From Thermoplasmatota archaeon (GTDB lineage Archaea > Thermoplasmatota > Thermoplasmata > Halarchaeoplasmatales > Halarchaeoplasmataceae), in the NCBI GenBank assembly GCA_018610025.1, contig JAHENW010000110.1, forward strand, positions 1 through 11,990: a stretch of 11,990 nt of DNA. The letters are read 5' to 3'. The translations under genes and the position numbers were made by a program. Positions 7,801 to 11,990 of this stretch are shown one piece after another. Position 1 is the first letter of the stretch. The number at the start of each line of letters is the position of its first letter. The notes beneath the pieces are model-generated. The model worked only from the letters and a program-made list of their open reading frames with translations, searched no databases and was not told the DNA's origin.

Positions 7801-8218
7801 TCGTTTCCTCTACTTCGAAGGCCCTGTCTGCTTTCAGGATAAGATCCGCTACAGTGATCATTCCGTCAGGAACGTCGTTAGAGGGGGTGAGAATGTCATT
7901 TACCGTCTCGTTTTCACGAAATCCTTCCTTCATATCGAGCATATCGTTCAAAACTTCGGTGGTCAAAACATCTCCTTCATCGGCTACGGTGACAATCTGT
8001 ACTTTACCTTCAGTCGCCCCAAATAAATCTTCTATCTTGTCTAAATTTTCCGTTTTTTCAGTATCTGGATAGAAAGAACTCTTATCAGCCTCCATATCGA
8101 TGTTAGAGGCGAAATATCCCATCACCAGTGTGAATAACACTACAAAGACGATGATCTTCTTCGAATGCCCAGATATACCCTTGGGTATGCCGACAAAGAA
8201 GCCTTGTTTGATGTTCAT
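4838..8218 (-). CDS. Large RND superfamily (MMPL/SSD-type) membrane exporter
   Basis: The protein is 1126 aa from ATG 8218. The frame is open to 8287, but that extension would include the TATA box and palindromes, so it is rejected. It has the duplicated RND plan. TM1 (about 21-38) is followed by an ectodomain of about 470 residues, a bundle of five helices (about 510-665) with GLAIDYGIHMIMRI, a short charged cytoplasmic linker and another helix (about 708-728). A second ectodomain of about 200 residues precedes the second bundle (about 933-1090) with GLGVDYSIHVTHRF. The two buried Asp-Tyr pairs match the proton-coupling site of RND pumps. The C-terminal tail is highly Lys/Glu-rich. The first ectodomain looks helical and partly coiled-coil. 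Substrate is unknown; MMPL-type members move lipids or hydrophobic compounds. Adjacent PadR and TetR genes and promoter palindromes suggest control by repression. Confidence 0.9.
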   Translation of the reverse strand: MNIKQGFFVGIPKGISGHSKKIIVFVVLFTLVMGYFASNIDMEADKSSFYPDTEKTENLDKIEDLFGATEGKVQIVTVADEGDVLTTEVLNDMLDMKEGFRENETVNDILTPSNDVPDGMITVADLILKADRAFEVEETIIDHSNETEDGIDVLQNQSDMYVKLNTSLTLGKNLLDSPNLHIQQNVTLYFKGMSQIASEPKRWKVLKEYRQDFMGLINVLTDENRTLDEKINYTENLISRLQRDKVAGYESFVDLLDGMNNILKISKNLPRDQRKQVSQAAIGMTVRFLSIPESMPEEQEGMDLSKDLPPLSLNESDKRDRLEEMDDLDVKETVYDVINYDSTELNGSVNETLSNLDLMMGTMEESTQVLDDMNSTLNNISTDDTSLRLSVSRFQDVIKKNKTILEERDEFIEETKPKLASADELGDRFQDLEEGLTKMLSEDFEDEASISNLSANSALSLIQMNSSLSKDTRLEAQKELIDIAEDESQHSTVRVSAKQVMMDQVNDSAQESLYFLLPIAFLYVIVVLMIVYRSIIESLISLLSLFFAVVWTFGAGVLLGYKFNPLIIAVPILMTGLAIDYGIHMIMRIREEKDKGKNIDRSVVLGVISVGGAILLVTITTMVGFSSTTLSGLEVMRNFGVLATIGVLSSFFLFVVFLPPVIQHVEDWRSGDNDEEKQKRSSKRSDEENENIITHILSSSTIISDRHPKLVLLIVLLITISAGYGAMQVETTFQMQDFLPEDSSQYQNIEYIEDNFDVNQTDVYVLTRGDLTDPAYLHALNQTQNNMEDSEMVVPDEGLSSPLTVIQRYGTADPLNPDYNETIVDTFDESDIDDDEIPEQNITELYDMLFEASESRDAIENVLETDDGGYDPASAIIQVRENSDEMDEDLDNAEIMEGELLRDSTPLREEGYTTEVTSSSIIDQETIKDLSSTQINSLILAIIIVAVFLTIVFYYLHRSLLLGVVTTFPVSLVTLWLLGLIYLIDIPLNFMTITVTALTVGLGVDYSIHVTHRFMEESESKDSLHDAIHKTIQHIGSAHLGALFTTVGALGILATSDILPLSQFGSITAIAIVFSFITSVFVLPSALMLWSRWGKEKKEKEGLQKLKKRKSQEEKRKEDLPELKKK

Positions 8219-8221
8219 GTT

Positions 8222-8251
8222 ATTACGTAGTGTAATACTGCGTAACGTAAT
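8222..8251. promoter_or_regulatory. Palindromic operator at the exporter promoter
   Basis: Arms ATTACGT (8222-8228) and ACGTAAT (8245-8251) are perfect inverted repeats 16 bases apart. Inside and overlapping is a second inverted repeat, TATTAC (8221-8226) with GTAATA (8232-8237). The block fills the space between the exporter TATA box and its ATG (8218), where a bound repressor would block transcription. PadR (8314) or TetR (8753) are the likely binders; which one is not shown by the sequence. Confidence 0.6.
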
Positions 8252-8262
8252 ATTTAAATATT
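8249..8262 (-). promoter_or_regulatory. Palindromic TATA box of the exporter
   Basis: AATATTTAAATATT is a perfect 14-base palindrome centred about 38 bases upstream of ATG 8218. Start of transcription would be near 8229, giving a leader of about 10 bases without a ribosome binding site. Confidence 0.5.
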
Positions 8263-8284
8263 GTCCCTCGATATGATATAAGAA

Positions 8285-8292
8285 CATATTTA
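8285..8292 (+). promoter_or_regulatory. TATA-like promoter of the PadR gene
   Basis: CATATTTA is centred about 25 bases before ATG 8314, the spacing for a leaderless transcript. It lies about 23 bases from the exporter's TATA palindrome in the same 95-base divergent region, so one bound regulator could affect both genes. Confidence 0.45.
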
Positions 8293-8313
8293 TGAGATAA
8301 AGCGAGTTCGAAG

Positions 8314-8715
8314 ATGAGATATATGCAGAAGAGGATACCTACTGAACTGATAAACTATCTGATACTGAAAGCCATGGAGAAGGATCCCACCTACGGATAT
8401 GAACTCATCAAGAGACTCCAGAACAAATCTAACGATCACTGGGACCCCAGTTACGGCACGGTTTACGGTGCCCTGAACAGGATGGAAGATGACGGCCTTA
8501 TAGAGAGGACGGAGAAGGAAGAGGAGGATAGGAAATATTATCAGTTGACAGAAAAGGGTAAAGAAGAATTGGACGAAAGGGAAGAAGATATCGAAAAGAT
8601 AGGTCTCCAATCCCAGGATATGGTTTTGGGCTTTTTGAACGTGTATAGAGATATCTTTGGCGAAAAAAAATTTAATGAATTGATCGGAAAAATACAAGAT
8701 GAATTTGATATCTAA
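8314..8715 (+). CDS. PadR family transcriptional regulator
   Basis: The protein is 133 aa. A winged-helix PadR domain is clear: TYGYELIKRL (26-35), SYGTVYGALNRMEDDGLI (46-63), the RKYYQLTEKGKEEL wing (73-86), then a C-terminal helical dimerisation segment. PadR proteins are mostly repressors of nearby transport or detoxification genes, released by small ligands. It is divergent from the RND exporter across a 95-base region holding palindromes and both promoters, so control of the exporter and of itself is inferred. The start is ATG 8314, placed about 25 bases after a TATA-like box; ATG 8323 is the alternative. The TetR gene begins 37 bases after its stop with its own promoter. Confidence 0.88.
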   Translation: MRYMQKRIPTELINYLILKAMEKDPTYGYELIKRLQNKSNDHWDPSYGTVYGALNRMEDDGLIERTEKEEEDRKYYQLTEKGKEELDEREEDIEKIGLQSQDMVLGFLNVYRDIFGEKKFNELIGKIQDEFDI

Positions 8716-8719
8716 GGCA

Positions 8720-8728
8720 AACTTTAAG
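8720..8728 (+). promoter_or_regulatory. TATA-like promoter of the TetR gene
   Basis: AACTTTAAG is centred about 29 bases before ATG 8753. No ribosome binding site precedes that ATG, so the transcript is probably leaderless. Confidence 0.4.
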
Positions 8729-8734
8729 TGATTA

Positions 8735-8748
8735 AGTTAACGCTAACT
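8735..8748. promoter_or_regulatory. Palindromic operator at the TetR promoter
   Basis: AGTTA (8735-8739), ACGC, TAACT (8744-8748) form a perfect inverted repeat between the TATA-like box and ATG 8753. The position suits autorepression by TetR. It shares GTTA/TAAC and CGC elements with the exporter operator but is not the same sequence. Confidence 0.5.
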
Positions 8749-8752
8749 AACT

Positions 8753-9347
8753 ATGAGCGAGGAGCGTTTGCCTTCAGGTGAGAGAAAGAAGGACATACTC
8801 GAAGCCACCCTGAAGATAATACAAGAAGAGGGCTATACAAACTTGGCTATCAGGAAGATTTCGAATAAAATCGGAGTTTCTGAAGCGGCGATATATAAAC
8901 ATTTTAACTCCAAAGAGGAGATACTCAACGACCTTGCGGAATGGATATTCGAAGAGAATCAACTCAGTGTTGATAAAGCAGAAAACGGTGATCAATTCGA
9001 AATTTTGAAAGATATATTGAGAAAAAAATTCAACATATTGGAAGAGAATCAATATTTCACCGCGGTCCTATTTCAAGACGAGATCTTCAAAGAATACGAA
9101 TCAGTCAAAAGAAAAATTTGATAATCACCGGGAAAAAAATGAGGAAGCTATTATTGAGATTGTAGAAAAAGGTATTGAAGAAGGAAAATTCTCAAATGAT
9201 GTTGATCCGGAGGTCTTCGCGGAACTCTATATGGGGGCAATAAGGATGAGTGTATTAAAATGGAGACACGATGGTTTTTCTTATCCTTTATCTGGTAAAA
9301 CTGACAGCGTTATAGAAAGCTTGTTTGAAATTTTGAAAAAAAGGTGA
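8753..9347 (+). pseudogene. TetR/AcrR family regulator, frameshifted in this sequence
   Basis: The first frame codes 122 aa and stops at TGA 9119-9121. It holds a TetR DNA-binding domain: KDILEATLKIIQEEGYTN (13-30) and the recognition part KIGVSEAAIYKHFNSKEEIL (39-58). The +1 frame then stays open from before 9114 to TGA 9345-9347 and translates to a typical helical TetR C-terminal half, beginning KFDNHREKNEEAIIEIVEKG and ending FEILKKR. Joining the two gives about 197 aa, the normal size. One extra base, probably A in A9107-9110 or A9112-9116, explains the break. It could be a sequencing or assembly error in a homopolymer, a real inactivating mutation or, less likely, programmed frameshifting. 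TetR proteins repress efflux genes and are released by ligand. The stop overlaps the ribosome site of the next gene, so the two are cotranscribed. Confidence 0.85.
9342..9347 (+). promoter_or_regulatory. Ribosome binding site of the NapH-like gene
   Basis: AGGTGA lies 6 bases before ATG 9354 and includes the TGA stop of the TetR second frame. This couples the two genes and supports the idea that the TetR gene is normally read through to this point. Confidence 0.6.
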
Positions 9348-9353
9348 AGATAT

Positions 9354-10007
9354 ATGAAATCAAAAAAGTACCTTAGGATCGTGAGTCAGCTCGTGTTCTT
9401 GACACTATTTCTCTTTTTGGTATATATAGGGAACATGCAGTTGTGGATCGTCGTATTTATAATAGGTGTTACTGCATCTATCGGTTTAGGAAGATTGTAC
9501 TGTGGATGGATATGTCCGATGGACACCTTGGCGAGACCGATCAATTGGTTTAAAGATAAATTATCTGTTGGCGCTCTTGATGTTCCTGATATATTGAGAT
9601 CGAAAAAATTACGATACTCGATCGTACTGATCTTCTTCGGGAGCATGGTGATGTTCAAATTTCTTGGTGTACAATTGCCATTCCCAAACGTGCTTATCAT
9701 AACTGTGATCGGCGTAGCTTTCTTGACGGTCTTCGATGAGGAGCTCTTTCACAAGTATTTATGCCCATACGGTTCCATACTTAGTCTTTCTTCCAGACCC
9801 TCGAGATACATGATGAAAGTGGATACGGATGAATGTATTGGGTGTGGAAGATGTCAGAGTGTTTGTCCCGCAGATACAATAGAAACTCTAGACTCCGAAG
9901 AAATGCAGATCCACACCAAAGAATGTCTCACATGCTTCAGCTGTCAAGATGTCTGTCCAGTTGACTGTATAGTGTACGAAAAAAAAGGATTGACCCCTCA
10001 CTCATAG
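9354..10007 (+). CDS. Membrane 4Fe-4S ferredoxin-type protein (NapH/CcoG-like)
   Basis: The protein is 217 aa. Hydrophobic helices lie at about 8-25, 29-45, 87-104 and 111-127. The NapH-type motif GRLYCGWICPMD (46-57) follows the second helix, and KYLCPYG (135-141) follows the fourth; these Cys-Pro motifs are typical of membrane quinol or electron-transfer partners. The C-terminal domain carries two complete 4Fe-4S motifs, CIGCGRCQSVCP (161-172) and CLTCFSCQDVCP (191-202). Such proteins pass electrons between membrane and soluble partners. No terminal reductase is in this window, so the partner is unknown. Its ribosome site overlaps the TetR stop, implying an operon and TetR control. The last 10 bases overlap the convergent membrane gene. 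Confidence 0.85.
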   Translation: MKSKKYLRIVSQLVFLTLFLFLVYIGNMQLWIVVFIIGVTASIGLGRLYCGWICPMDTLARPINWFKDKLSVGALDVPDILRSKKLRYSIVLIFFGSMVMFKFLGVQLPFPNVLIITVIGVAFLTVFDEELFHKYLCPYGSILSLSSRPSRYMMKVDTDECIGCGRCQSVCPADTIETLDSEEMQIHTKECLTCFSCQDVCPVDCIVYEKKGLTPHS

Positions 10008-10402
10008 CTCTGGTACAGCAGAACGATGACCGCCGTAGCCGCGAAAAGGTCCGGAAGGAAGGTGAACGGCCCGAGTCCGACCCCGTGTCTGAAACCCAAT
10101 AGGAGAGGGACGAATGGATTGGAGAAAACCGCATAAAGCAGAAGGGCCAGACTGACTATGATCAAGCTCAAGGTGAACCTGTTGGGCATCTCGCGGTATA
10201 TGGATATATAGTTCCACAGTAAGACGGCCAATAAGATGAGCGTGAAAGACGATATGAAGACTTTTATGCTTAGGAACATATCTAAATATTCACGGTGGCT
10301 TCTTGTAGGAACGGGGACTACTCTCAAAAATAAAAAGGTAAGCAGGAGGCTGATCACTCCGCTGATACCTAATATGACAGCTAACTTCTTTTTCTTATCC
10401 AT
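9998..10402 (-). CDS. Four-helix membrane protein paired with an ArsR-like regulator
   Basis: The protein is 134 aa. A basic start (MDKKKK) precedes hydrophobic helices at about 7-29, 45-66, 76-94 and 112-131. The segment before and into the last helix, GVGLGPFTFLPDLF (107-120), resembles what I recall from small archaeal membrane proteins encoded beside winged-helix regulators. No enzymatic motif is visible and the function is unknown. Its ATG (10400-10402) directly follows the regulator's TAG stop (10403-10405) with no spacer, so the pair is translationally coupled; GGTGA just upstream spans the end of the regulator. A membrane sensor or co-regulator acting with the ArsR-like protein is inferred. 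The 3' end overlaps the convergent ferredoxin gene by 10 bases. Confidence 0.8.
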   Translation of the reverse strand: MDKKKKLAVILGISGVISLLLTFLFLRVVPVPTRSHREYLDMFLSIKVFISSFTLILLAVLLWNYISIYREMPNRFTLSLIIVSLALLLYAVFSNPFVPLLLGFRHGVGLGPFTFLPDLFAATAVIVLLYQSYE

Positions 10403-10696
10403 CTAATCACCTATATCAGTGCTTTTCATAATCTCTTCCATTATATCCATGCTCTCTTCCATCTGGTCGGTGAGGAAATAGGTCTTGCCATAGCCTTCAC
10501 CCATGGTTGTAAGGACTCCATTTTCTTTTAAAAGGTCAAGATGATGTGTGACGGTCTTATAATCCAGATCCAGTTTTTTAGCGATTTGATTGGCGTTCAT
10601 GGGCTCTTTTTTTACTGCGTTTATTATACGGAGGCGGTTCTTTCCACCTCTAGTACCCGCGATCAACCACCACAGGACCTTCCTCATCCGAACCAT
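10403..10696 (-). CDS. ArsR-like winged-helix transcriptional regulator
   Basis: The protein is 97 aa. LWWLIAGTRGGKNRLRII (8-25) leads into a winged helix: MNANQIAKKLDLDYKTVTHHLDLL (33-56) is the helix-turn-helix and the wing follows with GYGKTYFLT (68-76). The WWLIAGTRGGKNR opening is typical of a group of archaeal ArsR-like regulators. No metal-binding Cys cluster is present, so metal sensing is not supported. A TATA-like box (10721-10730) leaves the ATG almost leaderless. ATG 10696 is preferred; ATG 10687 is the alternative. It is directly followed by, and coupled to, a four-helix membrane protein, which is probably its functional partner. Confidence 0.85.
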   Translation of the reverse strand: MVRMRKVLWWLIAGTRGGKNRLRIINAVKKEPMNANQIAKKLDLDYKTVTHHLDLLKENGVLTTMGEGYGKTYFLTDQMEESMDIMEEIMKSTDIGD

Positions 10697-10720
10697 TATC
10701 GCTTGAATACATCGAAGGTC

Positions 10721-10730
10721 AATAAATCTT
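10721..10730 (-). promoter_or_regulatory. TATA-like promoter of the ArsR-like gene
   Basis: The minus strand reads AAGATTTATT, centred about 29 bases upstream of ATG 10696, consistent with a leaderless or nearly leaderless transcript. Confidence 0.45.
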
Positions 10731-10765
10731 CTGATGAATCGAGAAGGGGTTTTTAGGGAGGAGTT

Positions 10766-11152
10766 TCACTGGTCCCCTCCCGAACACTCGCCCCTCCTTT
10801 GCCTATGCATGTGCCTTCGTCCTTCGCCCATCGTTTCGGGCAGTTCCGCTCCATAGTCCTGTACCATGTCTCTGACCGTATCTCTTATTTCCTGAGGACT
10901 GGATCCGTTCTCTCTCATTGATATAACGGTGTCCCTTATCTCCTGCTCCTGTTCATCGGTCAGGTTCAACCTGTCCATCATCTTGAGCTTAGGTTCTTCT
11001 GTACAGTCTCCGTCTCGATATCCGTTGTGGTCTCCGGCTTTTTTCTTTTGCATGGTGGTTTCACTGTAATCACTGGCCATGGATATACCTATGGCACCGA
11101 CTATCAAGGTGGCAGCGAGTAAGACCGCTATCATTCCTATCTTCTTGTTCAT
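10766..11152 (-). CDS. Secreted small protein, LTxxQ (Spy/CpxP)-like, with duplicated helix
   Basis: The protein is 128 aa. A signal peptide or N-terminal anchor (MNKKIGMIAVLLAATLIVGA, residues 1-20, to about 26) is followed by a polar stretch. LNLTDEQ (62-68), resembling the LTxxQ motif of Spy/CpxP stress proteins, comes next. The helix QEIRDTVISM (70-79) is repeated as QEIRDTVRDM (87-96), a 17-residue period. The C-terminus carries HMHRQRRGEC with His114, His116 and Cys123, and another Cys at 50, which could bind metal. Spy/CpxP proteins act outside the membrane in envelope or metal stress; membership here is suggested by motif only. It has its own promoter with a palindromic operator at 11160-11178, so it is likely inducible. 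Confidence 0.65.
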   Translation of the reverse strand: MNKKIGMIAVLLAATLIVGAIGISMASDYSETTMQKKKAGDHNGYRDGDCTEEPKLKMMDRLNLTDEQEQEIRDTVISMRENGSSPQEIRDTVRDMVQDYGAELPETMGEGRRHMHRQRRGECSGGDQ

Positions 11153-11159
11153 GTTTTAC

Positions 11160-11178
11160 ACCTATAGGTAACATACCT
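11160..11178. promoter_or_regulatory. Overlapping palindromes, probable operator
   Basis: ACCTATAGGT (11160-11169) is a perfect palindrome, and AGGTA (11166-11170), ACA, TACCT (11174-11178) is a perfect inverted repeat that shares its centre half-site. Three ACCT/AGGT half-sites thus lie between the TATA-like box (11181-11193) and ATG 11152 of the secreted protein gene. This position suits a repressor. The regulator is not identified. Confidence 0.55.
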
Positions 11179-11180
11179 CT

Positions 11181-11193
11181 AGATATTTATATC
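11181..11193 (-). promoter_or_regulatory. TATA-like promoter of the secreted LTxxQ-like gene
   Basis: The minus strand reads GATATAAATATCT, centred about 35 bases upstream of ATG 11152. Initiation would fall near 11161, inside the palindromes. GGTG just before the ATG is a weak ribosome site. Confidence 0.5.
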
Positions 11194-11224
11194 GGTTTGC
11201 CGAATTAATACCTCAGTTGGACCC

Positions 11225-11251
11225 GATTTAGACCCAAATCTACTCCTTTTT
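11225..11251. repeat. Inverted repeat with T-tract in the gap between minus-strand genes
   Basis: GATTT (11225-11229), AGACCC, AAATC (11236-11240) form a short perfect inverted repeat, followed on the plus strand by TACTCC and five T residues. On the minus strand the same tract reads as TATAAAAA. The neighbouring genes are both on the minus strand, so it is not a properly placed terminator. The role is unclear. Confidence 0.25.
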
Positions 11252-11293
11252 ATAGGATGAAACTCACATCAAAGACTAGTTCACCACTTTGAT

Positions 11294-11830
11294 CTAAGTC
11301 CGTATGGACTTCCTTATACTATGGATCACCATCGTCGTGAATATCGTCGATAAGATCACTATAAAAGAGATCGATAGAGTGTAAATATCTCCAATCGGCT
11401 CAGGTTCAACAGAGATCTCTTCGCTCAGCTTATCCCCCTGGATCATCATACCTCTGTACTTGAGAGCCACGCTAACGTTATAATCTCCTGTTTGTGCCTC
11501 CCAAGAGAAGTTTTTCCACTGCGATCCACTGGCGTTCAACTGAACCCCGGTTATATTTCCGATCTCAAAGCTGTCGGCATAATATATCACAGTCACGTTT
11601 TCGATCGGTTTAGATTCATTATTTCGGATCAGGGCACTTATGGTGATGTTGTCTCCTTCCATAGGGTCCTTATCCGACAGCTCAATATCTTCTACGATTA
11701 TCTCAGGCTGGGTGGGAATACCCTGCTCCTGTCCTCTAGTACTGAAACTGAAAAGGATGTTTCCCATCATCAAGACCAATATCAAGAGCACAAATACTCT
11801 ATAGAACCTAAATCTACCGTTTGTCATCAT
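11294..11830 (-). CDS. CARDB-domain surface protein with C-terminal membrane anchor
   Basis: The protein is 178 aa. A signal segment (about 10-28) is followed by an Ig-like CARDB domain (about 42-125): IELSDKDPMEGDNITISALI and the following NVTVIYYAD strand are typical. A membrane helix (about 149-169) and a basic tail, SIRKSIRT, end the protein. Seven N-x-S/T sequons occur in the domain, fitting a glycosylated outside location. CARDB domains serve in adhesion or substrate binding in archaeal cell-surface proteins. The start is ATG 11830, supported by GGAGG five bases upstream; its ATG overlaps the TGA of the upstream gene (ATGA). Coupling to a membrane gene that may be an ABC-type permease suggests an accessory or binding role for that transporter, which is inference. 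Confidence 0.8.
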   Translation of the reverse strand: MMTNGRFRFYRVFVLLILVLMMGNILFSFSTRGQEQGIPTQPEIIVEDIELSDKDPMEGDNITISALIRNNESKPIENVTVIYYADSFEIGNITGVQLNASGSQWKNFSWEAQTGDYNVSVALKYRGMMIQGDKLSEEISVEPEPIGDIYTLSISFIVILSTIFTTMVIHSIRKSIRT

Positions 11831-11990
11831 TCCATCCTCCTTTTATTTACGAAATACAGGCTCAAGATGAATAGGATTATCGTGTATCCCAGGAGTACGC
11901 ATATACCGGTATAGAAATCAGGAGTGAAAGTAGCAGAACTCCCGAAGGGTCCTCCACCCTCTTCACCCGGTCCGAATCCTGCCGTTTCGA
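11827..11990 (-). CDS. C-terminal end of a multi-pass membrane protein, possibly ABC-2 type permease (5' partial)
   Basis: The minus-strand frame is open from the window edge to TGA 11827-11829. The visible 53 residues comprise a Gly/Pro-rich outside loop (ending FTPDFYTG), then one hydrophobic helix (ICVLLGYTIILFILSLYFV), then the basic tail NKRRME. A last helix with a short basic cytoplasmic end is common in ABC-2 type permeases, but the fragment is too short to assign the family. It overlaps the CARDB gene by four bases (ATGA), so the two are translated together. Confidence 0.6.
   Translation of the reverse strand, partial: ETAGFGPGEEGGGPFGSSATFTPDFYTGICVLLGYTIILFILSLYFVNKRRME
11836..11840 (-). 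promoter_or_regulatory. Ribosome binding site of the CARDB gene
   Basis: The minus strand reads GGAGG, five bases before ATG 11830 and inside the end of the upstream gene. It is the strongest Shine-Dalgarno match in the window and settles the start. Confidence 0.7.

Noticed and set aside
8219..8287. N-terminal extension of the RND exporter by 23 codons to 8287
   Set aside because: The added codons would run through the TATA-like palindrome and operator, and the ATG at 8218 directly precedes a typical cytoplasmic start and first helix.
9139..9347. A separate small gene starting after the TetR frameshift
   Set aside because: The ATG at 9139 is not in the frame that continues the TetR protein, and the continuing frame is open upstream of the break without a start of its own.
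10741..10754. 14-base match (AAAAACCCCTTCTC) between 255-268 (+) and this site (-), both after gene stops
   Set aside because: About one such match is expected by chance in a window of this size on both strands, and the sequence is of low complexity.
10756..10781. Stem GGGAGG/CCTCCC with 14-base loop after the secreted protein gene, as a terminator
   Set aside because: It overlaps the 3' coding end and is not followed by a U-tract on the minus strand.
11492..11914. Plus-strand open frame of 140 codons opposite the CARDB gene
   Set aside because: The minus-strand frame has signal peptide, CARDB domain, sequons, anchor and a strong ribosome site; the plus-strand frame has none of these.

Overview
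The window looks like euryarchaeal chromosome, most likely Thermoplasmatota or a relative. The reasons are FtsZ-superfamily and GYD-family genes of archaeal type, TATA-like boxes about 25 bases upstream of leaderless or nearly leaderless starts, frequent ATA and AGG/AGA codons, surface proteins rich in N-glycosylation sequons, and the archaeal pairing of an ArsR-like regulator with a small membrane protein. This is a reading of the sequence only; no search was run. No tRNA, rRNA, CRISPR array or insertion sequence was seen. No gene-free stretch exceeds about 140 bases.

Layout. Bases 1-230 hold the 3' end of a membrane-anchored surface protein, followed by a hairpin terminator shared with the next, convergent gene. 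Bases 279-1626 (minus strand) hold a two-gene operon: a four-helix glycine-rich membrane protein, overlapping by 8 bases a divergent FtsZ-like protein whose T7 catalytic loop is altered. Bases 1761-4761 (plus strand) hold a GYD-domain protein, an HhH plus RNase H-like (DEDDh) exonuclease, a DUF1917/phosphothreonine lyase-like protein and a threonine synthase-like PLP enzyme.

Bases 4838-10007 form a regulated transport locus. A very large RND/MMPL exporter (minus) is divergent from a PadR regulator (plus). PadR is followed by a TetR regulator that is frameshifted in this sequence, and TetR by a membrane 4Fe-4S protein of the NapH type whose ribosome binding site overlaps the TetR stop. Palindromes lie at the exporter and TetR promoters, where repressors would be expected. 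Part of the TetR gene is far more AT-rich than the surroundings.

Bases 9998-10696 (minus) hold the ArsR-like regulator and its four-helix membrane partner with no space between them. Bases 10766-11152 (minus) encode a small secreted LTxxQ-like (Spy/CpxP-like) protein with an internal helix duplication and a palindromic operator. Bases 11294-11990 (minus) hold a CARDB-domain surface protein and, upstream and overlapping by 4 bases, the 3' end of a membrane protein that may be an ABC-2 type permease.

The strongest candidates for something undescribed are the pairing of the divergent FtsZ-like protein with a membrane protein, and the doubly regulated RND exporter locus with its attached membrane ferredoxin.
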